Part shown: in pieces, positions 35,810 through 45,325 of the stretch
Layout: every line of letters starts with the position of its first letter
Position numbering within the stretch: position 1 is the stretch's first letter
DNA from: Pontibacter korlensis
Lineage (GTDB): Bacteria > Bacteroidota > Bacteroidia > Cytophagales > Hymenobacteraceae
Direction of reading: 5' to 3'
DNA length: 64,000 nucleotides
Assembly: GCF_000973725.1 (NCBI RefSeq)
Contig: NZ_CP009621.1
Span: 620,001 to 684,000, forward strand
Translations under genes and position numbers: made by a program
Notes under the pieces: generated by a model
The model's input: the letters and a program-made list of their open reading frames with translations, nothing else
Database searches by the model: none
Told to the model about the DNA's origin: nothing

Positions 35810-36283
35810 ATGGAAAAACTATCAAATATAGGTTTACAGAAAGAAGACAGTAGAAAAGTGGCAGATAAACTCAACGAACTGCTGGCAAATTATCACCTGT
35901 ATTATCAAAACTTACGTGGGTTTCACTGGAATATTAAAGGTGTATACTTCTTCCAGCTCCACGACAAATATGAAGAGCTGTATGATGTAGCGCTTACACG
36001 CATAGACGCGATTGCGGAACGCATCCTTACTATTGGGCAACAGCCACTGCATACGTTTTCAGACTACCTGCGCGTGTCAAGTATAAAAGAGGCCGCTAAC
36101 CTGAGCGATGGGAAAGAAACAGTAGCAGCAACGCATCAGAACCTAAGCACGCTGCTAGACCTGGAGCGCGAGATATTAAAACTTGCAGCCGAAACAGGCG
36201 ACGAGGGCACAGTAAGCCTCATCAGTGAGGACATCCATGAAAATGAGAAGACTCTTTGGATGCTGAATGCTTTCTTGAGTTAA
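35810..36283 (+). CDS. dps: Dps ferritin-like DNA-protection protein
   Basis: A 157-residue Dps. The ferroxidase residues are His39 and His51 (FHWNIKG, FQLHDKY) with Asp66 and Glu70 (RIDAIAERI); this spacing of 12, 27 and 31 matches Listeria Dps. Glu55 stands where many have Asp. It stores iron, detoxifies peroxide and protects DNA. The start is ATG 35810 (MEKLSNIGLQKED); upstream codons from 35741 are not family-like. It is divergent from oxyR. Confidence 0.94.
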   Translation: MEKLSNIGLQKEDSRKVADKLNELLANYHLYYQNLRGFHWNIKGVYFFQLHDKYEELYDVALTRIDAIAERILTIGQQPLHTFSDYLRVSSIKEAANLSDGKETVAATHQNLSTLLDLEREILKLAAETGDEGTVSLISEDIHENEKTLWMLNAFLS

Positions 36284-36407
36284 TTATTTGCTAAAGGCAG
36301 TGAGTATCTGCTTGAAAGTATAGCTCTGCCTTTACAGCCGGTAAAACATACTTGAAGTCAAATCTTCACGCGCTTTTGCGCACTGTACATATATATTTTT
36401 ATTTAGA

Positions 36408-36469
36408 CTGAGTATGGCGCGGCAGCTAAAATTATCTCCTGTTGTTTAGCTGCCCGCTGCCATACTTAG
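36408..36469 (+). ncRNA. Long imperfect hairpin, possible structured RNA or dps terminator
   Basis: Two stacked stems: an outer 11-pair stem (36408-36418 with 36459-36469, one G-U) and an inner 10-base perfect stem (36421-36430 with 36445-36454), with a small internal loop and a 14-base apical loop. A weak T-rich stretch follows. It lies 125 bases after dps in a 476-base gene-free stretch. It could end the dps message or be part of a small RNA; no family is recognised. Confidence 0.4.
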
Positions 36470-36618
36470 CTTTTAGTTTTGAATCCAACTAAACTTAAAA
36501 GATACCTTCTAAAACTGGCTTCTGCTTTGCAGCAGCCAGATATCTATAAAAGCCGACTGTCACTTTAGTAGGCTTTCAAGATCACAAACAAGTAATTATA
36601 TAGCTAAGTGTTTTAAAG

Positions 36619-36650
36619 CACCTGCAGTTTCTGTAGGTGTTTTTTCTTTT
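36619..36650 (+). terminator. Orphan terminator downstream of dps region
   Basis: Arms CACCTGCAG (36619-36627) and CTGTAGGTG (36631-36639, one mismatch), then a T-run with a single C. It lies over 300 bases beyond dps, with no gene between, so it may end a small RNA. Confidence 0.65.
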
Positions 36651-36700
36651 ACGGGCACCTGCATCACTCCTGAGCTATAGCTGCCAAACGGGTAAAACAA

Positions 36701-36730
36701 AACCGCCTGCCACAAATGCAGCAGGCGGTT
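36701..36730 (-). terminator. Terminator of rny
   Basis: Ten-base perfect arms (36701-36710 and 36721-36730). On the minus strand followed by TTGTTTT. Confidence 0.85.
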
Positions 36731-36759
36731 CAACCTTATTTAATATCAAATACTAAAAC

Positions 36760-38358
36760 TTACTTAGCGTAGCTGATGGCGCGCATCTCGCGGATAACCG
36801 TGATCTTGATCTGGCCAGGATACTGCATCTCTTTCTCGATCTTCTGAGAGATGTCGAAAGACAGCTGTGCAGCCTTTTCATCAGTTACATTGTCGGCATC
36901 TACCATTACGCGTAGCTCGCGGCCAGCTTGAATAGCGTAGCACTGATTTACACCTTCAAAAGAAACGGCAGCTTCCTCCAGTTCTTTCAGACGCTTGATG
37001 TACGACTCCATGATCTCACGACGAGCACCTGGTCTTGAACCAGAGATGGCGTCACAGGCTTGCACTAGTGGAGAGACCATCGCGGTCATTTCAATCTCAT
37101 CGTGGTGCGCACCTATGGCGTTACAAACGTCTGGATGCTCTTTATACTTCTTGGCCAGTTCCATACCGATAATAGCGTGTGGTAGCTCTGGCTCATCTGG
37201 CGTTACTTTACCAATATCGTGCAACAGACCGGCACGTTTCGCATGCTTCACATTAAGGCCAAGCTCGGCAGCCATGGTAGCGCAAAGGTTTGCCACTTCA
37301 CGTGAGTGCTGCAGTAAGTTCTGACCATAAGACGAACGGAAGCGCATACGGCCTACCATCTTGATCAGCTCTGGGTGCAAACCGTGGATTCCAAGGTCGA
37401 TGGCAGTACGCTCACCGATCTCCACAATCTCCTCTTCAATGTTCTTGCGGGTTTTAGTAACCACCTCCTCAATACGGGCAGGGTGGATACGACCGTCGGC
37501 CACTAGGCGGTGCAGCGACAGACGTGCAATTTCACGACGAACCGGATCGAATCCAGAAATGATGATTGCTTCAGGGGTGTCGTCTACGATAATCTCAACT
37601 CCTGTTGCTGCCTCCAGTGCACGGATATTACGTCCTTCACGGCCAATGATCTTACCTTTGATATCGTCGCTCTCGATGTTGAATACCGATACGCAGTTCT
37701 CAATGGCATGCTCAGCGGCAGTACGCTGAATGGTTTCGATAACGATTTTCTTGGCTTCTTTAGTAGCAGTAAGCTTAGCCTGTGCCACTATATCTTTGAT
37801 GTGCGAAGAAGCGTGTGACTGTGCCTCATTTTTCAGGGCCTCTACCAGTTGCTCACGGGCTTCAGAAGCAGTAAGGCCAGCAATCTTCTCAAGTTGGCTC
37901 ACTACCTCCTCGTGCTGCTGCTCTACCTCCTCCTTGCGCTTTTTCAGCTGCTCATGCTGTGCATGCAGGTGATTTTTCTCCTTCTCCAGTTCTGCGTGCA
38001 GCTGCTCTTTCTCTTTGTGCAGGTCAGCCTCCAGGCGCTTAGCCTGTTCCATCTGCTTAGACACATGCTGCTCACGCTGCTTTACTTTGTTCTCGTTCTG
38101 GATGATGATGTTCTTCTTTTTGCTCATCTCCTCCTCGAACTCGGCTTTCATTTTAAGGTATTTTTCCTTTGCCTCCAGAATGCGGTCTTTCTTTATGGCT
38201 TCGGCATTGATTTCTGCCTCACGAATGATGCTCTTGGCCTTCTGGCGAGCCTCTTCTTCCTGCTGCTTATAAAGTTTCTGCAGCAGGGAGCGCCCTATGT
38301 ATACGCCCACTCCGAGCGCCACAAGAGCTGTTAATACAATGTAAAGGATATCGGGCAT
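36760..38358 (-). CDS. rny: Ribonuclease Y
   Basis: A 532-residue membrane-anchored endoribonuclease that starts mRNA decay. It has an N-terminal membrane helix (about 4-24), a long Lys/Glu coiled coil (about 30-200), a KH domain ([20 protein letters not shown]) and an HD domain ([14 protein letters not shown]). The order is that of RNase Y. It follows zapA, a coiled-coil gene and pheT on the same strand, but a terminator lies between zapA and rny. Confidence 0.96.
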   Translation of the reverse strand: MPDILYIVLTALVALGVGVYIGRSLLQKLYKQQEEEARQKAKSIIREAEINAEAIKKDRILEAKEKYLKMKAEFEEEMSKKKNIIIQNENKVKQREQHVSKQMEQAKRLEADLHKEKEQLHAELEKEKNHLHAQHEQLKKRKEEVEQQHEEVVSQLEKIAGLTASEAREQLVEALKNEAQSHASSHIKDIVAQAKLTATKEAKKIVIETIQRTAAEHAIENCVSVFNIESDDIKGKIIGREGRNIRALEAATGVEIIVDDTPEAIIISGFDPVRREIARLSLHRLVADGRIHPARIEEVVTKTRKNIEEEIVEIGERTAIDLGIHGLHPELIKMVGRMRFRSSYGQNLLQHSREVANLCATMAAELGLNVKHAKRAGLLHDIGKVTPDEPELPHAIIGMELAKKYKEHPDVCNAIGAHHDEIEMTAMVSPLVQACDAISGSRPGARREIMESYIKRLKELEEAAVSFEGVNQCYAIQAGRELRVMVDADNVTDEKAAQLSFDISQKIEKEMQYPGQIKITVIREMRAISYAK

Positions 38359-38448
38359 AACTATAAGCGTTTATGGTTTTAAACACATATAGCAAGTGCC
38401 TGCAAAGAGAACAGGGTATGGCTTCTAGCCCAAAACGAAGTATAAAAA

Positions 38449-38466
38449 GAGGCCTGAAAGGGCCTC
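38449..38466 (-). terminator. Terminator after zapA
   Basis: Six-base arms GAGGCC (38449-38454) and GGCCTC (38461-38466), loop of 6. On the minus strand followed by TTTTTATAC. Confidence 0.7.
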
Positions 38467-38470
38467 CGCT

Positions 38471-38758
38471 TTACTTATTCACTGATGATAAGAGATCATC
38501 CAGAAGGTTGAGTTGCTGGTCTACCTGGGATACATGCGAGGAATGCTCATCCTCCAGCTTCATCTTCTCTGCCATGGTCTCAAATGCTACCATTGCCAAC
38601 AGATCCTGCTTATCCTGTATGCCAAATTGATCCTTGTAAAAGCGCAGGCGCTCGTTGAGAATCTTTCCGACTGCTCTTATTCTTTCCTCTTCCTCTTCCT
38701 TCACCCGCATCGGATACTCGCGTTCCGCGATGCGAATCTTTATCGATAATTCACTCAT
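38471..38758 (-). CDS. zapA: Cell division protein ZapA
   Basis: A 95-residue ZapA, which bundles FtsZ at the division ring. The family motif is visible as IRIAEREYPMRVKEEEEERI and an extended coiled coil toward the C-terminus (KMKLEDEHSSHVSQVDQQLN). Length is normal. It follows the coiled-coil gene by 59 bases. Confidence 0.9.
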   Translation of the reverse strand: MSELSIKIRIAEREYPMRVKEEEEERIRAVGKILNERLRFYKDQFGIQDKQDLLAMVAFETMAEKMKLEDEHSSHVSQVDQQLNLLDDLLSSVNK

Positions 38759-38817
38759 CCGTTGCGTAGGTTATAGTCTGGCTTACCTGCCTTTCTGAGC
38801 CCCTTAGGATCTCATAC

Positions 38818-39114
38818 TTAGTCTTGTAGGTAAGCAATACACTTATCAATTTCTCTAATGTATTCGTTTAGCTTGAGCTTTAACTCTGTCGAATTTGCAG
38901 TGTTTCCTGCTATCGTGTCTACAATTTTAACAATATTCTCCTGATTTTGAAAATTTTTTATCTGCTGTTCTTTTTCTTCCAGCAGCCCCTCCAGATGCTT
39001 AGCTTGCTCCTGTGCACGCACGAGCCGTTGCTGCACCTCTGTATGGCGCTGGATCAGTTTTCGCAGCTTATCTTCAATATGCTGGAGTTGTTGTACTTGC
39101 TTTTCCTTGGGCAT
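38818..39114 (-). CDS. Small coiled-coil protein between pheT and zapA
   Basis: A 98-residue, highly charged helical protein starting MPKEKQVQQLQHIEDKLRKL (ATG 39114, 4 bases after the pheT stop). A long coiled coil (about 1-65) with heptads of Gln, Glu and Leu is followed by a shorter helical tail (NIVKIVDTIAGNTANSTELK). Other Bacteroidota also carry a short coiled-coil gene at this place; I do not know its function. Its place beside zapA suggests a cell-division role (inference). Confidence 0.75.
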   Translation of the reverse strand: MPKEKQVQQLQHIEDKLRKLIQRHTEVQQRLVRAQEQAKHLEGLLEEKEQQIKNFQNQENIVKIVDTIAGNTANSTELKLKLNEYIREIDKCIAYLQD

Positions 39115-39118
39115 AACA

Positions 39119-41536
39119 CTATTTGCGGATAAAAGCTCCCAGTTGCTTCTCAAATTGTTGCATCAGGCGGTTCATGGTGCTGTCGATCACCTTATCAGTC
39201 AGGGTTTGCTGCTTGTCCTGCAGGGTAAAGCTAAGAGCATAGGCTTTCTTGCCTGCCTCAATCTTATCTCCCTCATACACGTCAAACACGTTAACATCCT
39301 GCAACAGCTTACGCTCCACCTTAAAGGCTACCTTCTTCACTTCATCGAAGGTCACATGCTTGTCCAGCACCAGCGACAGGTCGCGGCGCACCTCAGGGAA
39401 CTTAGGCAGTTCCTCTGCTACCAGTTTGTCTTTATACTTCTTCAGCAGGTAATCCCAGTTAAGCTCTGCGTACCATACCTGCTCCTTTACTTCCATAAAG
39501 CGGGTAACGCCTGCATCCAGCACACCTAACTCTGCCACCACGGTACCGTTTTTCACATAAGCAATGCCCTGGCGCATGTATGGGTTTTCAGCCAATTTCT
39601 GCACCTCAAAGTCTCCGGCATTCAGCTTACGGAGCACATTCTGCACCACACCAGCCAAATCGTGGAAGGCAGTTTTTACATTTGGCTGTTTCCAGCTTTC
39701 TGCTGTCACGTTGCCTGTCATGTATAGCGACAGGCGGCGGCTTTCTTGGTAATCACCCTCCTGCTGCTCGTATACTTTGCCCAGCTCAAACAGCTTCAGG
39801 TCGCGCTGACGACGGTTTATGTTGCGGCGCAGCACCTCCAAGCCTGAAAAAACCATGCTCTTACGCATTACATCCAGATCTTCGGAGTTGTAGTTTACCA
39901 CCTTCACCAGATTTGCTGCCTCTGCCTCACCGGCATACTGGTAATAGTTGGAGTTTGTGATAGAGTTGGTGATGATCTCGTGGAATCCGTTAGCTGCAAT
40001 GTAGCTCGTGATTGTCTCGGTCACATCCTCTGCGTATGGGTTCGGGAACTTAGCCAAGTATGTTGTAGCTAGGTTCTCGCTCATTTCGATGTTGTTGAAG
40101 CCGTAGATGCGCAGAATTTCCTCTACCACATCGGCTTCGCGTGTTACGTCTACCTTGAACGGCGGTACCGACAGCGAAAGGTGTGTCTCCGTTTCACCAG
40201 TCACCTCAATACCCAGGTCGGTAAGTATGGTTTTAATTCGCTCGGCACCAATGTGCTGCCCAATTAAAGTATGAGCACGTTCTACGCTCAGTTCAATCTG
40301 TCGATTTTCTATTGGTTTCGGATAAACATCTACAATCTCAGAACTTACCACGCCGCCTGCTACCTCCTGCATCAGCAGGGCAGCACGCTTCAGAGCCGTA
40401 ATCACTATATCCGGATCCGTACCGCGCTCGAAGCGGAAAGAAGCATCGGTTTTTAGGCCATGCGCCATCCCTGTGCGGCGTATAGAGTCTGGTGAGAAGT
40501 ATGCACTCTCTATGAAGATGCTGGTTGTCTCGTCTGTAACGCCAGACTCCTCTCCACCAAATACACCACCAATGGCCATCGGCTCATCAGCATTACAGAT
40601 CATCAGGTCTGTGGCATTTAATTTGCGCTCCACACCATCCAGAGTCTTGAAAGTAGTACCTGCTTCAACAGTTTTCACCACAATCTTATCGCCTGCAATT
40701 TTATCTGCATCGAAAGCATGCAGTGGCTGACCTAACTCGTGCAGCACGTAGTTGGTAACATCCACCACGTTATTTATCGGCGAGAGGCCAATAGCGCGCA
40801 GACGCTTCTGTAACCATTCCGGCGATGGGCCTACTTTCAGGCCTGTAACGGTAAGGCCAGCATAGCGAGGGCAAGCGTCTGTATCTTCTACCTCCACTGC
40901 AATAGGGCGGGAAGTGTTATCTACTTTGAAAGCCGCTATGGCAGGCAACTCTACTTTTGTATCCAACAGCGCCTGCAGATCGCGGGCTACACCGTAATGC
41001 GAAGCAGCATCGGCACGGTTTGGTGTCAGACCTATCTCGAATACCTTATCGGAGCCCAAGCCGAAGAACTCGGCTGCAGGCGTCCCATTTGGCAGCTCAG
41101 TGTCCAGCACCATAATGCCCGCATGCGACTGACCAATACCGATTTCATCCTCGGCACAGATCATACCTTCTGAAACAGCACCGCGTATTTTAGACTTCTT
41201 GATCTTGAATGGCTCTCCTTCAGCTGGGTATAGCGTGCTATTTACAGTAGCTACCACTACTTTCTGGCCAGCTGCCACATTTGGCGCACCGCACACAATT
41301 TGGCTCGGTTCTCCGTTACCAATATCCACAGTCGTAATGCGCAGGCGATCAGCGTCAGGGTGTGACTCGCAGGTAAGTACCTCGCCAATCACAATGCCTT
41401 CCAAGCCTCCTTGTACCACATCAAAAGTATGAATACCCTCTACTTCTAATCCGGCACCAGTAAGCAGTGCACCTATTTCTTCAGCAGTTTTATCTGTATG
41501 TATGAGTTGTTTCAGCCAGTCGAATGAAATCAGCAT
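39119..41536 (-). CDS. pheT: Phenylalanyl-tRNA synthetase, beta subunit
   Basis: An 805-residue PheT. Domains in order: an N-terminal tRNA-binding OB fold (about 40-150), B3/B4 editing domain, B5 (NRQIELSVERAHTLIGQHIG), the catalytic-like core, and a C-terminal FDX-ACB anticodon-binding domain (ELPKFPEVRRDLSLVLDKHV). Start ATG 41536 (MLISFDWLKQ) is the normal one; the longer frame begins with unrelated residues. pheS is not in the window. Confidence 0.96.
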   Translation of the reverse strand: MLISFDWLKQLIHTDKTAEEIGALLTGAGLEVEGIHTFDVVQGGLEGIVIGEVLTCESHPDADRLRITTVDIGNGEPSQIVCGAPNVAAGQKVVVATVNSTLYPAEGEPFKIKKSKIRGAVSEGMICAEDEIGIGQSHAGIMVLDTELPNGTPAAEFFGLGSDKVFEIGLTPNRADAASHYGVARDLQALLDTKVELPAIAAFKVDNTSRPIAVEVEDTDACPRYAGLTVTGLKVGPSPEWLQKRLRAIGLSPINNVVDVTNYVLHELGQPLHAFDADKIAGDKIVVKTVEAGTTFKTLDGVERKLNATDLMICNADEPMAIGGVFGGEESGVTDETTSIFIESAYFSPDSIRRTGMAHGLKTDASFRFERGTDPDIVITALKRAALLMQEVAGGVVSSEIVDVYPKPIENRQIELSVERAHTLIGQHIGAERIKTILTDLGIEVTGETETHLSLSVPPFKVDVTREADVVEEILRIYGFNNIEMSENLATTYLAKFPNPYAEDVTETITSYIAANGFHEIITNSITNSNYYQYAGEAEAANLVKVVNYNSEDLDVMRKSMVFSGLEVLRRNINRRQRDLKLFELGKVYEQQEGDYQESRRLSLYMTGNVTAESWKQPNVKTAFHDLAGVVQNVLRKLNAGDFEVQKLAENPYMRQGIAYVKNGTVVAELGVLDAGVTRFMEVKEQVWYAELNWDYLLKKYKDKLVAEELPKFPEVRRDLSLVLDKHVTFDEVKKVAFKVERKLLQDVNVFDVYEGDKIEAGKKAYALSFTLQDKQQTLTDKVIDSTMNRLMQQFEKQLGAFIRK

Positions 41537-41700
41537 GTTATTTTCTGTTGGGGTTAATCTCAAATCCCGTTTCGGGAGTCAATCTTCTTCAAAATTAAGG
41601 ATAATTCTGTTATGGGGAGAAATCAGACAAAAGATAAAAGGGCTGCCGAAAAGCGTATAGTCTTTTTATCCTTTAATCATAAAACTCCTTTGCCAAGCTT

Positions 41701-42321
41701 CTAGTGTGCTCCCTCATAATTTTTCTCCCCTGCCGGGATTGCTATGCTCAAGCGGTTATTTTTTGGGGGCACAGGGCACACATAATCTGGATTATAGGCA
41801 CAAAAGGGGCTATAGGCACGGTTAAAGTCCAGCACTACCTTTTTGTCCCCCTCCTCAAAAGGAACGTCCAGAAAGCGCCCACCACCGTAGGTCTCAAAGC
41901 CATTGGTTTTGTCGGTAAACGGAACAAATAGCTGGTCTTTCTCTCCAGTCAGCTTTTTGTACAGCATCAGCTTAAGCTGCTCACCTTCCAGTTCGAAACT
42001 TGCTGTGCCGTAGCGCAGGTAAGGTTCATAGCTGCCATTTGTCAGGGGCATAAGCAGGGTATCCTGCTGCGCTAGCTTCTCAACGCTTGCATTCACACGG
42101 TAATCCAGGTTAGGCTCGTAGTATACCAGGTTTTTGAAGGCACGGCGCCCGGCATCATCAAAAGGACTGTTGGCACGGCTCCTGAACGAAAGGTCTTTTT
42201 CCTCACGCTCCTTCAGCAAGGGCTGTATGTAGTTATCGTCGTTAAAAAGGGCGTCCTGCATAAAGTAGAAAACTACCAAGGCCAGGCCCGCCAGTATAAC
42301 AAGTCTCAGCGGTCGTTGCAT
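41701..42321 (-). CDS. DUF1684 protein
   Basis: A 206-residue protein with one N-terminal membrane helix or signal anchor (PLRLVILAGLALVVFYFMQD, about 3-22) and a DUF1684 domain (FKNLVYYEPNLDYRVNASVE, NGFETYGGGRFLDVPF, KKVVLDFNRAYSPFCAYNPD, CPVPPKNNRLSIAIPAGEK). The CAYNPDYVCPVPP patch with its two cysteines is the family hallmark. Function unknown. Stop TAG 41701. Confidence 0.92.
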   Translation of the reverse strand: MQRPLRLVILAGLALVVFYFMQDALFNDDNYIQPLLKEREEKDLSFRSRANSPFDDAGRRAFKNLVYYEPNLDYRVNASVEKLAQQDTLLMPLTNGSYEPYLRYGTASFELEGEQLKLMLYKKLTGEKDQLFVPFTDKTNGFETYGGGRFLDVPFEEGDKKVVLDFNRAYSPFCAYNPDYVCPVPPKNNRLSIAIPAGEKNYEGAH

Positions 42322-42533
42322 AACACTCTATGGCTAGTATTTTGTGCAAAGGTCGTAAATTTTGGGCAGGAAAGTAGCAGCACTGCTATGTACTTTGGCA
42401 GAAGTATACCTCAGGTGTTGCACTTTAGGCGTAGATTGTATAACTAGTACACATGTTCCTTGTTTCCTGCTGCCATGGAAACTTTTATAAGATAAGTCCA
42501 TGTTAGTACATCTAATTTAAACACTCATCCCTC

Positions 42534-42893
42534 ATGAAGATTGCCTCATATACTTTAGTTATAGCTTCGGCGCTGCTATTTGCCGCATGTTCTGAAGACC
42601 AGAAGAACGAAACCACAACTACATCCGCTACTGTACCTGCAGCTAATGTAAACCAGGCACAGCCTGCACAAACTCCAGGTAAAGCAGTTGCGCTTAACCC
42701 GCCACATGGTGAACCAGGACATAACTGCGCTATTCCGGTAGGTGCACCTTTGGATGGTCCGCCTCTGCCAAGACTGGTTAAACCTAACCTTTCACCTGTG
42801 CCATCGCAAACACCTCCCGGCATGAACCCTCCTCACGGACAGCCAGGTCATGATTGCGCTATTCCGGTAGGTGCTCCACTGGGTAAAAAATAA
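42534..42893 (+). CDS. Lipoprotein with two copies of a 19-residue His/Cys motif
   Basis: A 119-residue lipoprotein (lipobox LFAACS, Cys19). A disordered Thr/Pro/Ala linker is followed by two near-identical repeats at residues 55-73 and 98-116: NPPHGEPGHNCAIPVGAPL and NPPHGQPGHDCAIPVGAPL. Each has two His and one Cys in a fixed order, which may bind a metal or haem (inference). The motif is also found, as I recall, in many other uncharacterised Bacteroidota proteins, often once or twice near the C-terminus. No function is known to me. It has a strong terminator and appears monocistronic. Confidence 0.82.
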   Translation: MKIASYTLVIASALLFAACSEDQKNETTTTSATVPAANVNQAQPAQTPGKAVALNPPHGEPGHNCAIPVGAPLDGPPLPRLVKPNLSPVPSQTPPGMNPPHGQPGHDCAIPVGAPLGKK

Positions 42894-42899
42894 TTGTTA

Positions 42900-42952
42900 A
42901 GAAATACAGCAAGAGCATGCTTTTTAACGAGGCATGCTCTTGCTGTATTTCT
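42900..42952. terminator. Terminator after the repeat lipoprotein, 21-base perfect arms
   Basis: Arms 42900-42920 and 42932-42952, loop of 11. The rest of 42953-43243 holds no gene. Confidence 0.85.
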
Positions 42953-43243
42953 CATACCCTTTCACAGGCTGCAGCATCTGTGGCTCGTGTGACTGTAGAA
43001 TTACCTTCACACCTCTCCCCCTTCACTTTTAAGAGGGATCTATTCATACACACCTTCCAAGCTCCTCACCTGCTAGACACTGAAATCTTCAGCTAGGCAG
43101 TAAGCCTAAAATCACCTCACGCAATTAAGTCGTTAACTAATTAAATACTAACGTTTTACTACCTCACCTATCACTTTACCCATTTTTCGATCCTTGCTAA
43201 AGGGATCTCACTGATGCGCAAAGTAGAGCGTGTAGTAAATATT

Positions 43244-43251
43244 TAACTTTG
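43244..43251 (+). promoter_or_regulatory. Bacteroidota -7 element of the pyruvate-kinase-like gene
   Basis: TAACTTTG matches TAnnTTTG exactly; the start codon is about 68 bases downstream. A -33 element is not clear. Confidence 0.4.
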
Positions 43252-43318
43252 CAAAGATATTTTAGAATCATCTGCATTTTTTTATTAGTCGTATGCTCCT
43301 ATACATATTCAACGAGCT

Positions 43319-45169
43319 ATGGCACAATCTCAGGAACTTTATCAGGAGCTGATTTCACAACTAGATCAGCTGCACCAGGATGCTATAACGCTGGAAGAAA
43401 AGTTTGCTCCAGCTATACAGGCAGTACACCCTAAATTCAGGAAGAGCGCAAAGAACCTGCTTCATTACCTGGCCCTACGCCAACACGACATACGGGACTT
43501 ACAAGAGCAGTTAGCACATTTGGGACTTTCCTCCCTAGGCCGTTCAGAAGGCCACGTGCTGGCAAGCCTGCAGGCAGTACGCAGACAGCTTTGCCATATG
43601 GCTGAGTGCCCAATCTCCCCTAAACAACTGGCGGTGTCCTTCTTCGAAAACCGGGAACTACTGGCATCGCACACAGAAGAACTGCTCGGCTCTAAGCCAG
43701 AACACCGCACTACCCGCATTATGGTTACTTTGCCTTCAGAGGCTGCTGACCAGTATGAGCTGCTGCCACGCCTACTCAAAGCTGGGATGAACTGTGCCCG
43801 TATCAATTGTGCACATGATGATGAGAAAGCATGGCTGAAGATGATTGACAACATCCACAGGGCAGAAAAAGAAACAGGCATTCCGTGCAAAATACTTATG
43901 GACCTGATGGGGCCCAAGCTGCGTACAGGCCCGCTCAAAGAAGGGCCAAAACTAGTGGTGATACATCCGTCTCAGGACAGCTTGGGCCAGACTACTGAGG
44001 CTGCTAAAGTATGGTTGGCTCCGTCTGACGTTCCTCCCCCCAAAGATGCAGATGCCTGGTTACCCTTACAAGAAGTATGGCTAGCCCAGTTGCAAGAGGG
44101 AGACATGCTATACTTTACCGACACCCGCCGCCGCAAACGCTCCCTTACTGTTGTTAGAAAAGAACAAGGAGGCCTGTTGGCACACCTGCTCAAAACCTCC
44201 TACATCACCACTGGCACTGAACTGCGCCTAAAGGGCAAGCACACTACTGAGAAAACAACCAAAGTTGGAGAGCTGAAAGCACTTGAACTGCCCATAACAT
44301 TAAAAAAGAACAGCTTTCTGGTTCTAACGCGGGAGCCTATTCCTGGGGAGCCTGCCATTTATGATGATCACGGGCATGTGATAGAGCATGCACATATTTC
44401 CTGCACTCTCCCTGAGGCTTTTACTCAAACTAAGGTTGGGCAACCTATACTTTTTAACGATGGCAAAATTGAGGGGGTACTGGAAGAGGTAACACCAGAC
44501 AGGCTTCTTGTAAAAATTACCTATGCCAGCGACACTGGAAGCAGATTGCGGGCAGACCAAGGCATCAACCTTCCGGAAAGTAAAATCCATATAACGGGGC
44601 TAACAGAGAAAGACCGTCAGGACCTGAAATTCATAGCCAAGCATGCCGATATAGTAAACCTGTCTTTCGTGAACCATGCCGATACTGTAGAGGCACTGCA
44701 CCAGGAGCTAAAAGAGCTGCATGCTACAGACCTAGGCATCATGCTGAAGATAGAGACACAGGAAGGTTTCCGTAACCTGCCGCACCTTCTCCTGACAGTT
44801 ATGAAAAGCTACCCCGCTAGTATCATGATTGCCCGTGGCGACCTGGCCGTGGAGTGTGGCTGGCAACGGCTGGCCGAAGTACAGGAGGAAATACTGTGGC
44901 TTTGTGAGGCGGCGCATATACCTGTAGTATGGGCTACGCAGGTACTTGAAACACTGGCTAAGAAAGGACGACCATCAAGGGCCGAGATAACCGACGCAGC
45001 CATGGCGCAGCGTGCCGATTGTGTGATGCTCAATAAGGGGCCTCATGTGGTGCAGGCTATCGAAATGCTACACGACATCCTGGTACGTATGCAGGCGCAT
45101 CAGCATAAAAAAACTTCCATGCTGCGTAGCCTTCATATATCAGACCTCGCAAACCTTATACAAGCTTAA
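43319..45169 (+). CDS. Divergent pyruvate-kinase-like protein with N-terminal helical extension
   Basis: A 616-residue protein. An N-terminal helical extension of about 130 residues precedes a pyruvate kinase barrel: RIMVTLPSEAADQY, R161-INCAHD where kinases have R-x-N-x-S-H, ILMDLMGPKLRTG, the catalytic Lys477 and Glu479 (MLKIETQEG), and MIARGDLAVE at 503-512. The C-terminal allosteric domain is missing: the protein ends soon after RADCVMLNKGPHV, where kinases have CIMLSGETA. A large B-domain-like insert lies at about 205-430. It may bind phosphoenolpyruvate or nucleotides but need not be a glycolytic enzyme. It stands alone. Confidence 0.75.
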   Translation: MAQSQELYQELISQLDQLHQDAITLEEKFAPAIQAVHPKFRKSAKNLLHYLALRQHDIRDLQEQLAHLGLSSLGRSEGHVLASLQAVRRQLCHMAECPISPKQLAVSFFENRELLASHTEELLGSKPEHRTTRIMVTLPSEAADQYELLPRLLKAGMNCARINCAHDDEKAWLKMIDNIHRAEKETGIPCKILMDLMGPKLRTGPLKEGPKLVVIHPSQDSLGQTTEAAKVWLAPSDVPPPKDADAWLPLQEVWLAQLQEGDMLYFTDTRRRKRSLTVVRKEQGGLLAHLLKTSYITTGTELRLKGKHTTEKTTKVGELKALELPITLKKNSFLVLTREPIPGEPAIYDDHGHVIEHAHISCTLPEAFTQTKVGQPILFNDGKIEGVLEEVTPDRLLVKITYASDTGSRLRADQGINLPESKIHITGLTEKDRQDLKFIAKHADIVNLSFVNHADTVEALHQELKELHATDLGIMLKIETQEGFRNLPHLLLTVMKSYPASIMIARGDLAVECGWQRLAEVQEEILWLCEAAHIPVVWATQVLETLAKKGRPSRAEITDAAMAQRADCVMLNKGPHVVQAIEMLHDILVRMQAHQHKKTSMLRSLHISDLANLIQA

Positions 45170-45325
45170 CAGCATCAACTTCAACATTTTACAATATTCT
45201 TTTCTCAAGACAAAAGTCAACTTATTACTGTACTTTATAATTTCTTTTTTATACCTTTCTCCTGATTAAGTACCAAACCCTCTATGCGGGATGCTATAGA
45301 TCGCATACATAAAACGTAACATACT

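Noticed and set aside
43249..43434. Plus-strand frame with a signal-peptide-like start before the pyruvate-kinase-like gene
   Set aside because: It overlaps the start of the kinase-like gene in another frame and its start lies at the -7 promoter element, so it would not be transcribed in full.
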